Source: Cryobacterium psychrophilum
Lineage (GTDB): Bacteria > Actinomycetota > Actinomycetes > Actinomycetales > Microbacteriaceae
NCBI RefSeq assembly: GCF_004365915.1
Contig: NZ_SODI01000001.1
Span: 1,426,001 to 1,490,000 of the forward strand
DNA length: 64,000 nucleotides
Direction of reading: 5' to 3'
Shown here: positions 44,968-57,139 of the stretch, in pieces
Layout: each line of letters starts with the position of its first letter
Position numbering within the stretch: the first letter of the stretch is position 1
Made by a program: the position numbers and the translations under genes
The notes under the pieces: model-generated
Seen by the model: the letters and a program-made list of their open reading frames with translations, nothing else
What the model was told of the DNA's origin: nothing
Databases searched by the model: none

Positions 44968-45386
44968 TATGCGTCGCCCTCCTCGCGCTTGATGATGCGT
45001 GCCTTGAGGGGCAGCTTATGAATAGCGCGGGTCAGCGCTTCGCGGGCAACGGCGTCAGTGACACCGCTGAGCTCGAAGAGAACGCGACCCGGCTTGACGT
45101 TGGCAACCCACCACTCGACAGAACCCTTACCGGAACCCATGCGGGTTTCGGCCGGCTTCTTGGTCAGCGGGCGGTCGGGGTAGATGTTGATCCACACCTT
45201 TCCGCCACGCTTGATGTGACGCGTCATGGCGATACGAGCGGACTCGATCTGACGGTTGGTCACATACGCGGGGCTCATCGCCTGGATACCGTACTCACCG
45301 AACGCCACCGTGGTGCCACCGGTTGCGTGGCCAGTACGGCCGGGGTGGTGCTGCTTGCGGTGCTTCACTCTACGTGGAATCAACAT
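44967..45386 (-). CDS. rplP: 50S ribosomal protein L16
   Basis: 139 residues. It is needed for A-site tRNA placement and 50S maturation. It begins [20 protein letters not shown] and contains [23 protein letters not shown] and [14 protein letters not shown]. It lies 2 nt after rpsC. Confidence 0.98.
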   Translation of the reverse strand: MLIPRRVKHRKQHHPGRTGHATGGTTVAFGEYGIQAMSPAYVTNRQIESARIAMTRHIKRGGKVWINIYPDRPLTKKPAETRMGSGKGSVEWWVANVKPGRVLFELSGVTDAVAREALTRAIHKLPLKARIIKREEGDA

Positions 45387-45388
45387 GG

Positions 45389-46165
45389 TTATGCCTCAAC
45401 TCCTGCTGCGACCGGAGCCGCTGCCGCTGCTGCCGGCGCCTCAGCGCGAGGGGCACGGCGTGGTCGGTCGTCACGACGCTCGGGGCGGGACGACTTAGCG
45501 TTGGCCTGCTCGCGAGCGAGTTCCTTGTTGGTGATGTCGCCCTTGTAGATCCAGACCTTCACGCCGATACGGCCGAAGGTGGTCTTGGCCTCGTAGAAGC
45601 CGTAGTCGATGTTCGCACGAAGCGTGTGCAGTGGCACACGGCCTTCGCGGTAGAACTCCGAACGGCTCATTTCAGCGCCACCGAGACGACCGGAAACCTG
45701 GATGCGAACACCCTTGGCTCCGGCGCGCTGGGCGCCCTGCAGGCCCTTACGCATCGCGCGGCGGAAAGCCACACGAGCGGAGAGCTGCTCGGCGATGCCC
45801 TGGGCGACAAGCTGTGCATCCTGCTCGGGGTTCTTGACCTCGAGGATGTTCAGCTGGATCTGCTTGGCGGTGAGCTTTTCGAGGTCGGAGCGAATGCGCT
45901 CGGCTTCCGCGCCGCGGCGACCAATCACGATGCCCGGACGGGCGGTGTGAATGTCAACGCGAACACGATCGCGAGTGCGCTCGATCTCGATGCGAGAAAC
46001 GCCGGCACGGTCGAGGCTGGTGCTCAACAGGCTGCGGATCTTGACGTCTTCAGCGACGAAGTCGCTGTAACGCTGGCCGGGCTTCGTGCTGTCAGAGAAC
46101 CAACGCGACACGTGGTCGGTCGTGATTCCCAGACGGAAGCCATATGGATTTACTTTCTGACCCAT
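45389..46165 (-). CDS. rpsC: 30S ribosomal protein S3
   Basis: 258 residues. It lies at the mRNA entry channel and acts with S4/S5 as helicase. It begins [18 protein letters not shown]. The KH motif is [18 protein letters not shown], and the C-terminal core has [14 protein letters not shown], followed by an Arg/Ala-rich tail. It shares one base with the rplV stop. Confidence 0.98.
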   Translation of the reverse strand: MGQKVNPYGFRLGITTDHVSRWFSDSTKPGQRYSDFVAEDVKIRSLLSTSLDRAGVSRIEIERTRDRVRVDIHTARPGIVIGRRGAEAERIRSDLEKLTAKQIQLNILEVKNPEQDAQLVAQGIAEQLSARVAFRRAMRKGLQGAQRAGAKGVRIQVSGRLGGAEMSRSEFYREGRVPLHTLRANIDYGFYEAKTTFGRIGVKVWIYKGDITNKELAREQANAKSSRPERRDDRPRRAPRAEAPAAAAAAPVAAGVEA

Positions 46166-46530
46166 TACTTCGTACCCTCCTCAGGAGTGGTGAGCACAAC
46201 CGTGATGTGGCTGGTGCGCTTCTTGATTTCGAAAGCGCGACCCTGCGCACGAGCCTGGAAACGCTTGAGGGTCGTACCCTCGTCAACGAATGCCCGGCTA
46301 ATGAACAGGTCCTGCTCGTCCAGATACGTGTTCGCAGCATCTGCCTTGACCCGGGCGTTGGCGATGGCCGAGGCCACCAGCTTGTACACCGGATCGCTCG
46401 CACCCTGGGGTGCGAACTTCAGAATGCCCAGCGCTTCATGCGCCTGCTTGCCGCGAATCAAGTTGACAACGCGACGAGCCTTCTGGGGGGTAACGCGGAT
46501 GTGACGCACGCGTGCGATCGACTCCACCAT
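46165..46530 (-). CDS. rplV: 50S ribosomal protein L22
   Basis: 121 residues. Its beta-hairpin lines the exit tunnel and is a macrolide-resistance site. Sequence [20 protein letters not shown] and the tunnel loop [20 protein letters not shown] look normal. It lies 26 bp after rpsS. Confidence 0.98.
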   Translation of the reverse strand: MVESIARVRHIRVTPQKARRVVNLIRGKQAHEALGILKFAPQGASDPVYKLVASAIANARVKADAANTYLDEQDLFISRAFVDEGTTLKRFQARAQGRAFEIKKRTSHITVVLTTPEEGTK

Positions 46531-46556
46531 TTCTTCTCCTCCTTCACGCCACCGCG

Positions 46557-46838
46557 CTAGCGGCGACGGCCCTTCTTGTCGTCCTTCACGTGTCCACGGA
46601 AGGTGCGCGTGGGGGCGAACTCACCGAGTTTGTGCCCAACCATGCTCTCGGTGACGAACACCGGGATGTGCTTGCGACCGTCGTGCACTGCGATGGTGTG
46701 TCCGAGCATGTCGGGGATAATCATCGAGCGGCGCGACCAGGTCTTGATTACGTTCTTGCTCTTGGCCTCGTTCGCCGTGACTACCTTGCGGAGCAGGTGG
46801 TCGTCAACGAATGGGCCCTTCTTAAGACTGCGTGGCAT
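46557..46838 (-). CDS. rpsS: 30S ribosomal protein S19
   Basis: 93 residues, full length: [19 protein letters not shown], then [20 protein letters not shown] and [20 protein letters not shown]. It binds the 16S 3' domain with S13. It lies 9 bp after rplB. Confidence 0.98.
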   Translation of the reverse strand: MPRSLKKGPFVDDHLLRKVVTANEAKSKNVIKTWSRRSMIIPDMLGHTIAVHDGRKHIPVFVTESMVGHKLGEFAPTRTFRGHVKDDKKGRRR

Positions 46839-46847
46839 CGTCTACTC

Positions 46848-47687
46848 CTACTTACGCTTCTTGCCGACGGTGCGGCGACGAACAATGAGCTTGTCGCTTT
46901 CCTTGTTCGGGTGGCGGGTGCGCCCTTCCTTCTGGCCCCACGGGGTGACCGGGTGACGTCCACCGGACGTCTTACCCTCTCCACCACCGTGCGGGTGGTC
47001 GACCGGGTTCATGGCTACACCACGAACTGTCGGGCGAACGCCTTTCCAGCGCATACGGCCGGCCTTGCCCCAGTTGATGTTCGACTGCTCGGCGTTGCCG
47101 ACCTCGCCGATCGTTGCGCGGCAGCGAGCGTCGACGTTGCGGATTTCTCCGGACGGCAGACGAAGCTGGGCGTAAACGCCCTCCTTCGCGACGAGGCGAA
47201 CCGACGAACCAGCGGAGCGGGCCATCTTGGCGCCACCACCCGGACGCAGCTCGATCGCGTGAATGATGGTACCGGTGGGGATGTTCTTCAGAGGCAGGTT
47301 GTTACCGGGCTTGATGTCAGCCCCGGCTCCCGACTCGATGACATCGCCCTGGCTCAGCTTGTTCGGCGCGATGATGTAACGCTTCGTGCCGTCAATGAAG
47401 TGCAGGAGCGCGATGCGCGCCGTGCGGTTGGGGTCGTACTCGATTTCGGCAACGCGAGCGTTGACGCCATCCTTGTCGTTGCGCTTGAAGTCGATCACAC
47501 GGTACTGGCGCTTGTGGCCACCACCAATGTGACGCGTCGTGATGCGCCCCTGGTTGTTACGTCCACCGGTCTTGGAAAGCGGCCGCAGAAGCGACTTTTC
47601 CGGGGTGGAGCGAGTGATTTCCGCGAAGTCGGCAACGGATGAACCGCGACGACCCGGGGTCGTGGGCTTGTACTTACGAATTGCCAT
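46848..47687 (-). CDS. rplB: 50S ribosomal protein L2
   Basis: 279 residues, a core peptidyl-transferase-region protein. It contains [20 protein letters not shown] and the universal [20 protein letters not shown] with the key histidine near residue 230. It lies 24 bp after rplW. Confidence 0.98.
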   Translation of the reverse strand: MAIRKYKPTTPGRRGSSVADFAEITRSTPEKSLLRPLSKTGGRNNQGRITTRHIGGGHKRQYRVIDFKRNDKDGVNARVAEIEYDPNRTARIALLHFIDGTKRYIIAPNKLSQGDVIESGAGADIKPGNNLPLKNIPTGTIIHAIELRPGGGAKMARSAGSSVRLVAKEGVYAQLRLPSGEIRNVDARCRATIGEVGNAEQSNINWGKAGRMRWKGVRPTVRGVAMNPVDHPHGGGEGKTSGGRHPVTPWGQKEGRTRHPNKESDKLIVRRRTVGKKRK

Positions 47688-47711
47688 TTCTGTTCCTCTT
47701 GTCCGCGCCGC

Positions 47712-48014
47712 TTAGCCGACGGCCGTGAAGATGTCGATGGAGCCGGACTTGAGCGTGACAATGGCACGCTTGGTGTCCTTGCGCTTGCCCATTCCGAACT
47801 TGGTGCGACGTGTCTTGCCCACGCGGTTCAGGGTGTTGATCGAAGCGACCTCTACCTTGAAGATGGACTCGATCGCGAGCTTGATCTCCGTCTTGTTCGA
47901 ACGGGGGTCAACGATGAACGTGTACTTGCCCTCGTCGATCAAGCCGTAGCTCTTCTCAGAGACGACCGGAGCGATGATGATATCGCGGGGGTCCTTGTTA
48001 ATCGCGGTAGCCAT
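47712..48014 (-). CDS. rplW: 50S ribosomal protein L23
   Basis: 100 residues. It is the docking site for trigger factor and SRP at the tunnel exit. Landmarks are [21 protein letters not shown], split by [14 protein letters not shown], and [20 protein letters not shown] residues near 60-75. It shares one base with the rplD stop. Confidence 0.97.
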   Translation of the reverse strand: MATAINKDPRDIIIAPVVSEKSYGLIDEGKYTFIVDPRSNKTEIKLAIESIFKVEVASINTLNRVGKTRRTKFGMGKRKDTKRAIVTLKSGSIDIFTAVG

Positions 48015-48664
48015 TATGCGGACACCTCTTCCTTCTTGGTCTTGCTCGCCACGAACGCGTCGAACGCGCCCTTGGTGAAGACGATGTCGTCGCTGACGAG
48101 CACGTCATAGGCGTTGAGCTGGTCCCACGAGAGGATGTGAACCGTCGGAAGGTTGCGAATGCTTCGCAGTGTCGACTCGTCGGTACGCTCGAGAATCACA
48201 AGAACGTGCTTGCTGCTGGCGATCTGCGTGAGCAGGGCCTGAGCGGTCTTCGTGTTGGGAGTCTCGGCCGTGAAGAGCGACTCAACGATGTGCAGGCGGC
48301 CGCCACGTGCGCGGTCGGACAGTGCACCCTTGAGGGCTGCGGCGATCATCTTTTTCGGGGTGCGCTGGTCATAGCTGCGAGGCGTCGGTCCGTGGACGAT
48401 GCCACCACCGGTCATCTGAGGAGCACGGATCGAGCCCTGACGAGCGCGACCGGTTCCTTTCTGCTTGAACGGCTTGCGACCAGCACCGGAAACTTCTCCA
48501 CGGCGCTTGACCTTGGAGGTTCCCTGCCGTGCCGAAGCGAGCTGCGCGACAACGACCTGGTGGATGAGCGGAATGTTGGCCGCGACGTCGAAGAGTTCGG
48601 CGGGCAGCTCAGCAGAGCCGGCCTTCGCACCCTTGGCGTCGAGGATGTCGAGTGCAGTAGTCAT
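48014..48664 (-). CDS. rplD: 50S ribosomal protein L4
   Basis: 216 residues. The extended tunnel loop reads [20 protein letters not shown], then [16 protein letters not shown]. In E. coli L4 also represses the S10 operon; whether it does so here is unknown. It lies 5 nt after rplC. Confidence 0.98.
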   Translation of the reverse strand: MTTALDILDAKGAKAGSAELPAELFDVAANIPLIHQVVVAQLASARQGTSKVKRRGEVSGAGRKPFKQKGTGRARQGSIRAPQMTGGGIVHGPTPRSYDQRTPKKMIAAALKGALSDRARGGRLHIVESLFTAETPNTKTAQALLTQIASSKHVLVILERTDESTLRSIRNLPTVHILSWDQLNAYDVLVSDDIVFTKGAFDAFVASKTKKEEVSA

Positions 48665-48669
48665 ATTAA

Positions 48670-49329
48670 CTACGCTCCCTTCACTGCGTTGCGGACGAAT
48701 ACGAGTCGGCCACGAGCACCGGGAACGGCGCCCTTGACGAGCATGACGCCGTTGGCGGCGTCAACCGAGTACACCTTGAGGTTCAGCACGGTAACGCGCT
48801 CGCCACCCATACGACCGGCCATGCGCATGCCCTTGAAGACACGGCTCGGGGTCGATGAAGCACCGATGGAACCGGGCTTGCGGTGGTTACGGTGCGAACC
48901 GTGCGAAGCGCCGACACCCTTGAAGTTGTGACGCTTCATAACGCCGGCGAAACCCTTACCCTTGCTGGTGCCCATGACATCAACCTTGGTGTTGGCAGCG
49001 AACACACCGTCAACGGTGAGTTCCTGTCCCAGGGCGTAGTCAGCGGCATCCGCAGTGCGGAGCTCGGTGATGTGACGGCGCGGCGTGACGCCGGCCTTGT
49101 CGAAGTGGCCGGCAAGGGGCTTGGTGATCTTGCGCGGGTCGATGGCACCGGCGGCGATCTGAACGCCGTTGTAGCCGTCGACGGCCTTGGTACGGATCTG
49201 GGTGACAACGTTCGGCGCGATCTCGATGACGGTAACGGGAACAAGCTTGTTGTTCTCGTCCCACACCTGGGTCATGCCGAGCTTCTTGCCGAGGAGACCC
49301 TTGGTGGTCTTGGTATCTGAGTAAGACAT
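48670..49329 (-). CDS. rplC: 50S ribosomal protein L3
   Basis: 219 residues. It opens with [20 protein letters not shown]. The finger region that reaches the peptidyl-transferase centre includes [19 protein letters not shown] and [15 protein letters not shown]. It lies 8 nt after rpsJ. Confidence 0.98.
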   Translation of the reverse strand: MSYSDTKTTKGLLGKKLGMTQVWDENNKLVPVTVIEIAPNVVTQIRTKAVDGYNGVQIAAGAIDPRKITKPLAGHFDKAGVTPRRHITELRTADAADYALGQELTVDGVFAANTKVDVMGTSKGKGFAGVMKRHNFKGVGASHGSHRNHRKPGSIGASSTPSRVFKGMRMAGRMGGERVTVLNLKVYSVDAANGVMLVKGAVPGARGRLVFVRNAVKGA

Positions 49330-49337
49330 CGCGGCCC

Positions 49338-49646
49338 CTAGAGCTTGATCTCGATGTTGACGTCTGCCGGAAGGTCGAGGCGCATAAGCGAGTCAACGGC
49401 CTTCGGCGTCGGGTCAATGATGTCGATCAGACGCTTGTGGGTGCGCATCTCAAAGTGCTCCCGGCTGTCCTTGTACTTGTGAGGAGAACGGATAACACAC
49501 ACCACGTTCTTCTCGGTCGGAAGCGGCACGGGGCCGATTACCGTAGCGCCCGCGCGGGTCACTGTATCGACGATCTTCCGTGCCGAAATGTCGATGACCT
49601 CGTGGTCATACGACTTAAGTCGAATGCGGATCTTCTGTCCCGCCAT
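49338..49646 (-). CDS. rpsJ: 30S ribosomal protein S10
   Basis: 102 residues, full length: [20 protein letters not shown], then [20 protein letters not shown] and [20 protein letters not shown]. It is a 16S 3'-domain protein and also the antitermination factor NusE. First gene of the S10 operon, behind a roughly 420-bp leader/promoter region. Confidence 0.98.
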   Translation of the reverse strand: MAGQKIRIRLKSYDHEVIDISARKIVDTVTRAGATVIGPVPLPTEKNVVCVIRSPHKYKDSREHFEMRTHKRLIDIIDPTPKAVDSLMRLDLPADVNIEIKL

Positions 49647-50069
49647 GTCGAACTCTCTCTCTGTTGAGGCGTCTTACATACAACTGCTTGTTGCAGAGGT
49701 TGCATTGGACGCCGTAGTAGCACTGCTGCTGTCGCACCACTGTTCATATGTCAATTTCGACCCACGCCAATGAATTGGCCCGAGCCGATCAGCGCCGGCT
49801 CCCAGAGCAGAACCTGGGGAAGGGCGTGAAAAAACACGCCATTCGAACGTTGATTTAGGCTGTGTTCTGCTACCCACGGCCTAACCTGAGCCCCCGACTC
49901 CCCACTAAGGGAGTAGAACTCGGCTATGCACTGCCTGGTAGTGATCCCGGGCCGCGCTGACGCGACACCCGGAAATGCTGAACTAGATGAGTCTGCCACA
50001 CCGGTGGCACTTCATGCAACCCGGGCGTGTCGCCGTCGGCGTGTCGCCGGGTTTCCTGTGTGTACGCAC
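49647..50069 (-). other. S10-operon upstream region with no gene
   Basis: A 423-bp stretch between the tuf terminator and rpsJ. An 82-codon open frame on the minus strand (49999-49751) has no ribosome site or recognisable product and was not called. It holds two small hairpins: GGCGTG-AAAAAA-CACGCC (49823-49840) and ACTCCC-CACTAA-GGGAGT (49897-49914). A candidate promoter lies near 49.75 kb. It probably carries promoter(s) and a long leader for the eleven-gene S10 operon. Confidence 0.6.
49743..49770 (-). promoter_or_regulatory. Candidate S10-operon promoter
   Basis: On the minus strand TTGGCG (49770-49765) is followed by a 16-bp spacer and TATGAA (49748-49743). TTGACA overlaps the spacer but has no good -10 at 17 bp. 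This is a weak match. If right, the leader before rpsJ would be about 90 nt. Confidence 0.3.
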
Positions 50070-50102
50070 AAAAAAGGGCCGGATCCATGGGATCCGGCCC
50101 TT
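50070..50102 (-). terminator. Intrinsic terminator of tuf
   Basis: On the minus strand AAGGGCCGGATCC-CAT-GGATCCGGCCCTT forms a 13-bp stem with a triloop, followed by T residues (the plus-strand A run 50070-50075). It begins 45 nt after the tuf stop. It is the most classical terminator in the window. Confidence 0.92.
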
Positions 50103-50147
50103 CTTAGATTCGACGGGCTCGACGAGCGAGCCTGCAGAAAGGGGGTG

Positions 50148-51341
50148 CTACTTGATGACCTTCGTCACCGTTCCGGCGCCGACGGTGCGGCCACCTTCAC
50201 GAATCGCGAAGCCGAGGCCCTCTTCCATGGCGATCGGCTGAATCAGCGCGACCGTCATGTCGGTGGTGTCGCCGGGCATGACCATCTCGGTGCCCTCGGG
50301 CAACGTGATGACGCCGGTGACGTCGGTGGTGCGGAAGTAGAACTGCGGGCGGTAGTTCGCGTAGAACGGGTTGTGACGTCCACCCTCGTTCTTGCTGAGG
50401 ATGTACGCGGTGCCCTCGAAGTCGGTGTGGGGCGTAACCGAACCCGGCTTGACGACAACCTGGCCGCGCTCAACGTCTTCGCGCTTCGTGCCACGAAGAA
50501 GAAGTCCACAGTTCTCGCCGGCCCACGCCTCGTCGAGCTGCTTGTGGAACATCTCGATACCAGTGACCGTGGTCTTCTGGGTCTTGCGGATTCCGACGAT
50601 CTCGACCTCGGAGTTGATCTTCAGGGTTCCACGCTCGGCGCGACCCGTGACAACGGTTCCACGACCGGTGATCGTGAAGACGTCCTCAACCGGCATCAAG
50701 AACGGCTTGTCCTTGTCGCGGATGGGGTCCGGGATGTACTCATCGACGGCCGTCATGAGCTCGAGGATGTTTGCGGTCCACTTCGGGTCGCCCTCAAGCG
50801 CCTTGAGTGCGGAGACCGCTACAACGGGAGCGTTGTCGCCATCGAAGCCCTGGCTGGAAAGCAACTCGCGAACTTCGAGCTCAACGAGCTCCATGATCTC
50901 TTCGTCGTCAACCATGTCGGCCTTGTTCAGTGCGACGAGCAGGGTGGGAACGCCAACCTGCTTCGCGAGCAGAACGTGCTCACGGGTCTGGGCCATCGGG
51001 CCGTCAGTAGCAGCAACCACGAGGATTGCGCCGTCCATCTGAGCAGCACCGGTGATCATGTTCTTGATGTAGTCAGCGTGGCCCGGAGCATCGACGTGCG
51101 CGTAGTGGCGCTTGTCGGTCTCGTACTCAACATGCGAGATGTTGATGGTGATGCCGCGCTGGCGTTCCTCGGGAGCCGAGTCAATCGACGCGAAGTCCCG
51201 CTGAACATTGATCTTGGACGGGAACGTGTCGGCAAGGACCTTGGAGATCGCTGCAGTCAGCGTGGTCTTTCCGTGGTCAACGTGACCGATGGTTCCGATG
51301 TTTACGTGCGTCTTTGTCCGCTCGAACTTGGCCTTGGCCAC
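50148..51341 (-). CDS. tuf: Elongation factor Tu
   Basis: A 397-residue GTPase that delivers aminoacyl-tRNA. G1 is [10 protein letters not shown]3 is DAPGHADY, and NKAD is the guanine-specificity motif. The C-terminal end is [15 protein letters not shown]. It lies 134 bp after fusA, with a hairpin in that gap. It ends in a strong terminator. Confidence 0.98.
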   Translation of the reverse strand: MAKAKFERTKTHVNIGTIGHVDHGKTTLTAAISKVLADTFPSKINVQRDFASIDSAPEERQRGITINISHVEYETDKRHYAHVDAPGHADYIKNMITGAAQMDGAILVVAATDGPMAQTREHVLLAKQVGVPTLLVALNKADMVDDEEIMELVELEVRELLSSQGFDGDNAPVVAVSALKALEGDPKWTANILELMTAVDEYIPDPIRDKDKPFLMPVEDVFTITGRGTVVTGRAERGTLKINSEVEIVGIRKTQKTTVTGIEMFHKQLDEAWAGENCGLLLRGTKREDVERGQVVVKPGSVTPHTDFEGTAYILSKNEGGRHNPFYANYRPQFYFRTTDVTGVITLPEGTEMVMPGDTTDMTVALIQPIAMEEGLGFAIREGGRTVGAGTVTKVIK

Positions 51342-51435
51342 TGTGGGTCCTCCTCAGGACTCGCGTGCAAATTCACGATTGTCATTAAGACCAATCGGGG
51401 ATGCGCTGGATGTGTCTACTTATGTTACTCGGGCC

Positions 51436-51469
51436 AGGTGGCCCAAGCGATTCGGCCCTAAGGCCACCT
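51436..51469 (-). other. Hairpin between fusA and tuf
   Basis: AGGTGGCC (51436-51443) and GGCCACCT (51462-51469) form a perfect 8-bp stem around 18 nt, beginning 7 nt after the fusA stop on the minus strand. No T tract follows. It may be a partial terminator or processing site that lets tuf be expressed above fusA. Confidence 0.5.
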
Positions 51470-51475
51470 TGAAGG

Positions 51476-53590
<2,115 letters not shown>

Positions 53591-53689
53591 GGGGGTCCTC
53601 CGGAAGGGTAGGGGTGGGAAAAGTTGAACACTGCCGCCGGTCGGGCACGTCGAGAACAGGTCTCGACGTGCCCGACCAATGGTGCGTGA

Positions 53690-54160
53690 CTACCAGCGGT
53701 AGTGAGCGAAGGCCTTGTTCGCCTCGGCCATCTTGTGCGTGTCTTCACGACGCTTCACAGCGGCGCCGAGGCCGTTGCTCGCGTCGAGAATCTCGTTGGT
53801 GAGACGCTCGGTCATGGTCTTCTCGCGACGCGCCTTGGCGTAGCTCGTCAACCAACGAAGCGCCAGGGTGTTGGCGCGGTGCGGCTTGACCTCAACGGGC
53901 ACCTGGTACGTGGAGCCACCGACGCGGCGCGAACGCACCTCGAGGGTCGGGCGCACGTTGTCGAGTGCCTTCTTCAGCGTGACAACAGCATCCAGCTCGT
54001 TCTTGGCAGCGACACCGGCGAGTGCATCGTAAACGATGCGCTCAGCGAGGCCCTTTTTGCCGTCGAGGAGAATCTTGTTGACCAGCTGGCTGACGATGGG
54101 GGCACCGTAAACCGGATCTGCTACTACGGGACGCTTAGGAGCGGGACCTTTACGAGGCAT
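53690..54160 (-). CDS. rpsG: 30S ribosomal protein S7
   Basis: 156 residues. It initiates 16S 3'-domain assembly. It begins [19 protein letters not shown] and contains [20 protein letters not shown]. The end is [14 protein letters not shown]. It shares one base with the rpsL stop. Confidence 0.98.
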   Translation of the reverse strand: MPRKGPAPKRPVVADPVYGAPIVSQLVNKILLDGKKGLAERIVYDALAGVAAKNELDAVVTLKKALDNVRPTLEVRSRRVGGSTYQVPVEVKPHRANTLALRWLTSYAKARREKTMTERLTNEILDASNGLGAAVKRREDTHKMAEANKAFAHYRW

Positions 54161-54534
54161 TACTTCTTCTCCATCTTTGCGCCGTAGCGGCTACGAGCCT
54201 GCTTGCGGTTCTTGACGGCCTGGGTGTCCAGTGCGCCGCGAATGATCTTGTAACGCACACCGGGAAGGTCCTTAACACGGCCTCCGCGCACGAGCACCAT
54301 CGAGTGCTCCTGCAGGTTGTGGCCCTCGCCGGGAATGTAGGCGGTGACCTCGGTGCCGTTGGACAGCTTGACGCGGGCGACCTTACGCAGAGCCGAGTTC
54401 GGCTTCTTCGGGGTGGTCGTGTATACACGGGTGCATACGCCGCGCTGCTGCGGGTTGGACTTGAGGGCGGGAGCCTTGGTCTTGGTGACCTTGGGGCTGC
54501 GGCCCTTTCTGACCAACTGCTGAATGGTGGGCAC
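54160..54534 (-). CDS. rpsL: 30S ribosomal protein S12
   Basis: 124 residues, a decoding-centre protein. Both streptomycin-related lysines are wild type: the first in [14 protein letters not shown] and the second in [13 protein letters not shown]. So no streptomycin-resistance allele is present. First gene of the str operon rpsL-rpsG-fusA-tuf. Confidence 0.98.
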   Translation of the reverse strand: MPTIQQLVRKGRSPKVTKTKAPALKSNPQQRGVCTRVYTTTPKKPNSALRKVARVKLSNGTEVTAYIPGEGHNLQEHSMVLVRGGRVKDLPGVRYKIIRGALDTQAVKNRKQARSRYGAKMEKK

Positions 54535-54796
54535 TAATTACTCCTTGTTATTGCTGCACGGTGACAGCTTTGTGATGGTTAGCATTCGACGAGCCGTTGC
54601 CGGCGCACCGAGTTCATCTGGACCCGTCTTTCCTCACGGAATCGCTTCCGTTCGGTTCGATGGGTATGCCGTGGGGGCTGCTCGGTGAGCAAACCCTGCA
54701 GTGTGGCTGCCGCGGCTGTCTATGTGTCGTTACTACTCATGTTTCAGGAGCAGCCCGGGGCACGCTTAAGGCGCACGACAAAGCGCACACCTTGCA

Positions 54797-54826
54797 ACAG
54801 TAACCTGCCGGGATGCCTGCGGTCAA
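54797..54826 (-). promoter_or_regulatory. Candidate str-operon promoter with long leader
   Basis: On the minus strand TTGACC (54826-54821), an 18-bp spacer and TACTGT (54802-54797). Transcription would begin near 54790, leaving about 255 nt before the rpsL start at 54534. The 317-bp gap 54535-54851 contains no gene. Apart from this promoter and short self-complementary stretches, nothing else was recognised there. Confidence 0.55.
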
Positions 54827-54851
54827 ATGGGGTGAACCGGGCCGACCAGGC

Positions 54852-55523
54852 TCAGGATCCGCGACGCCACAGCGGCGAGTCGAGCGTGCTTTCAAGGTCG
54901 GCGAGCAGGGCCTGCACCTGCGGCTCGACGAATTCGGCGACGGCCGCACGTATGCGTTGTCGGTGCAACGCGAGCTCTGCGCACAGCCGACGCCCGGCCT
55001 CGGCGGCAAACCTGTCGGCAATGGCAACCTCACCGAGAACGGCCGCCTTCTCCTCGGCGCTGAGCGGCTGCGGTGGCGGTTCCGGCTCCGGTTCGGGGTC
55101 TGCCCCCTCCGCATCGGGTAACTCGGCGAGCTCGCCCAGGGTGAACAGGTATGGCGCCTCCGGTGCAGTCGGCGGATCGAGGTCGAGGCCCCTGTGCTCG
55201 GGATCGAGGCCCTCGTTCGGGCGATAGAGCCGTCGGGCGCGCCTCGCTTCGTCGAGGCGCAGCTCACGAGCGAGCAGCGGCAAGTGCTGCTCCGTGTATT
55301 CGTGGACGGATGCATCGACCACGACCTTCATGCGCATCGCGAGTGCGTGCTGCACGGCGTGTGGCACGTCTTCGTTGAGTCCGGCCGCGGCAATGACCGG
55401 AGAACCGAAGCATTGGTGACACAGGCGGGCGCGACTGCGATAGGTGCCGGGCCGCCATCTCGGCAACCAGCGCAACCAATTATCAACCTCGTGGCTCACC
55501 CGCGCCTCTACGGACCGCTCCAT
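54852..55523 (-). CDS. Uncharacterised protein with CHQC motif and Pro/Glu-rich linker
   Basis: 223 residues; not recognised. The N-terminal half has RLCHQCFGSP (Cys35/Cys38, a single CxxC), then a helical region. A DPEPEPEPPPQPL linker lies near residue 145, followed by a C-terminal helix pair (VAIADRFAAEAGRRLCAEL, then RIRAAVAEFVEPQVQALLAD) that may form a coiled coil. There are no transmembrane segments. ATG 55523 is chosen; the frame is open to 55619 but would overlap the upstream gene. Codon use matches its neighbours, so it is probably real. Confidence 0.6.
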   Translation of the reverse strand: MERSVEARVSHEVDNWLRWLPRWRPGTYRSRARLCHQCFGSPVIAAAGLNEDVPHAVQHALAMRMKVVVDASVHEYTEQHLPLLARELRLDEARRARRLYRPNEGLDPEHRGLDLDPPTAPEAPYLFTLGELAELPDAEGADPEPEPEPPPQPLSAEEKAAVLGEVAIADRFAAEAGRRLCAELALHRQRIRAAVAEFVEPQVQALLADLESTLDSPLWRRGS

Positions 55524-55549
55524 ATCACTAAGGATACGCGAAAAAGGCC

Positions 55550-56038
55550 CTATTCGCCGCGGCGTTCCCACGGCCACAGGGGCCGGCCACCGGAGCCAAC
55601 ATGGGCGGCGAGCAGCCACGAGTACAGCAGGCTCACCAGGAAGGCAAACAGGCCCGCCAGGGTGGCAAAGGGGGCGAGCAGCATCTCGGATGCCAGGGCC
55701 GTCGCACTGCGGATATCGCCGGTTCCGAAGAGAACGAATGTTGCGCCGGCCGCCAGGAACAGTACCCAGGTGACCACGCCGGTGACGATCGAGTAAGCGA
55801 GCATCACGCGCTGGTTCTCCGGCCTGGTGCGGATCCCGATGAGCACCATGCGAACCAGGACGAACACCACGATCACACCCACGCTGCTCGGCCCCACCAG
55901 GGGGCCTGCCTGCGGGTCCGGGATCACGTCGGCGTTAGTGAGCAGGCTTCCGACACCGAGCACGGCAACAACAAGCGACGCATAGAGAACGGCTGCGAAA
56001 AGGGCGAGAACAATCGCGTACTTCTGATACTCGCGCAC
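55550..56038 (-). CDS. Small four-helix membrane protein
   Basis: 162 residues with four predicted transmembrane helices (near 8-32, 50-70, 83-104, 122-146) and short loops; not recognised as an enzyme. The GTG start at 56038 has GGAAGGAG 5 nt before it, a very good site. It lies 80 bp after the next membrane gene on the same strand, suggesting joint expression. Function unknown. Confidence 0.75.
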   Translation of the reverse strand: MREYQKYAIVLALFAAVLYASLVVAVLGVGSLLTNADVIPDPQAGPLVGPSSVGVIVVFVLVRMVLIGIRTRPENQRVMLAYSIVTGVVTWVLFLAAGATFVLFGTGDIRSATALASEMLLAPFATLAGLFAFLVSLLYSWLLAAHVGSGGRPLWPWERRGE

Positions 56039-56118
56039 GAAGACTCCTTCCGTCTGGATCGCGACCCCTCGGCGGGATCTATCGGTCCGCCGATAGGGAG
56101 TCGCCGTGCGGTGAGCGA

Positions 56119-57057
56119 CTAGTTGGAGAGGTGCGGGCCATCGGCGAGAACGCGCTCGTACTCCGCGCGAGCCTCAAGGTTACGCTTCGTCACGCGCTTT
56201 CCACGCTGCGCGATCCACGCGCCGGTCCAGACGGGAACCTCACGGGCGATCACAGCGGCGGTGATTGCACCAAGGTTCAACCACTGGGTCGAGAGGAAGC
56301 GTGCGGCTTCGTCGGCGGTGAGGGTCCAGGCCTGCACGGTGAGAAGGGCTGCTCCGATGTAGGAGAAGTACACGACGACGGCCACGACGAAGCCGAAGAG
56401 CACGTAGGCCCACCAGCCGCCGCGGTTCACGATGGCCACGAGAATCGACAGGGCCAGGAAGAAGAAGATGACCGGGATGTAGAAGACCGGGCGAACGGCG
56501 AATTCGGTGAACGTCGTCGCGGCGACCGAGATGGTCGCGCTCGTGAAGCCGGCAATGACGAAGATCGCTACGGCGTAGAGCACCGTGAAGATGGCTGTGG
56601 CGATCAGGGCTATGAAAATGCCGCCACCACGGTTGCTGCGATCGACGGGCTTCTGCGGCGCCTGCACGTAAATGGGCGTCTGGGCCGCGAGGGGCGCCAC
56701 GGGAGTGGGGTCGGCTACCGGAACGGGCGTCGGCGACGCAACGGGCGCAACGGGCTCGGACGCAGCAGAGGCTGCAACAACGGGGGTGACGACCTCCGTG
56801 TCGTCGTTCGTGCGGGCGTGGTCGCGTGCCGCATAGTCGTCGGCGAGGCTCGGTGCGGCAGCGTGCGATCCGGTGCCGTTGACGCTCTCGGGCTCCTCCG
56901 TGGCGGCAGCGTAGTCGATGTCGCCAGGTTCGGAGTCGGCCGTGGTTGAGGCAGCGGCGGTTGAGGCACCACCGGTTTCGGTGGCTTCGTGCTCAACCGG
57001 CGTCGCAGCATCCGTCTCGGGATTCTTCTTGCCGTCATTGGATGTGATGTCGCTCAT
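56119..57057 (-). CDS. Membrane protein with long disordered N-terminus
   Basis: 312 residues. The first 145 are low-complexity and acidic, rich in Ala, Thr, Glu and Pro, and presumably cytosolic. Four hydrophobic helices follow between about 148 and 255. A short basic tail (RGKRVTKRNLEARAEYERVL) ends the protein. GAGGAG precedes the ATG at 57057. Not recognised. It sits between the pil operon and the small membrane protein. An envelope role is possible but not shown. Confidence 0.75.
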   Translation of the reverse strand: MSDITSNDGKKNPETDAATPVEHEATETGGASTAAASTTADSEPGDIDYAAATEEPESVNGTGSHAAAPSLADDYAARDHARTNDDTEVVTPVVAASAASEPVAPVASPTPVPVADPTPVAPLAAQTPIYVQAPQKPVDRSNRGGGIFIALIATAIFTVLYAVAIFVIAGFTSATISVAATTFTEFAVRPVFYIPVIFFFLALSILVAIVNRGGWWAYVLFGFVVAVVVYFSYIGAALLTVQAWTLTADEAARFLSTQWLNLGAITAAVIAREVPVWTGAWIAQRGKRVTKRNLEARAEYERVLADGPHLSN

Positions 57058-57139
57058 GCTGCACTCCTCGTGGCCTGAATGGTGGCTGACCGGGACATAG
57101 TACCAAGGCCTTTCTCCGTATGCCCGCAGGCTCGGCGCG

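Noticed and set aside
49751..49999. 82-codon minus-strand frame in the S10-operon upstream gap
   Set aside because: No ribosome site, no recognisable motif, and it covers hairpins and the candidate promoter region.
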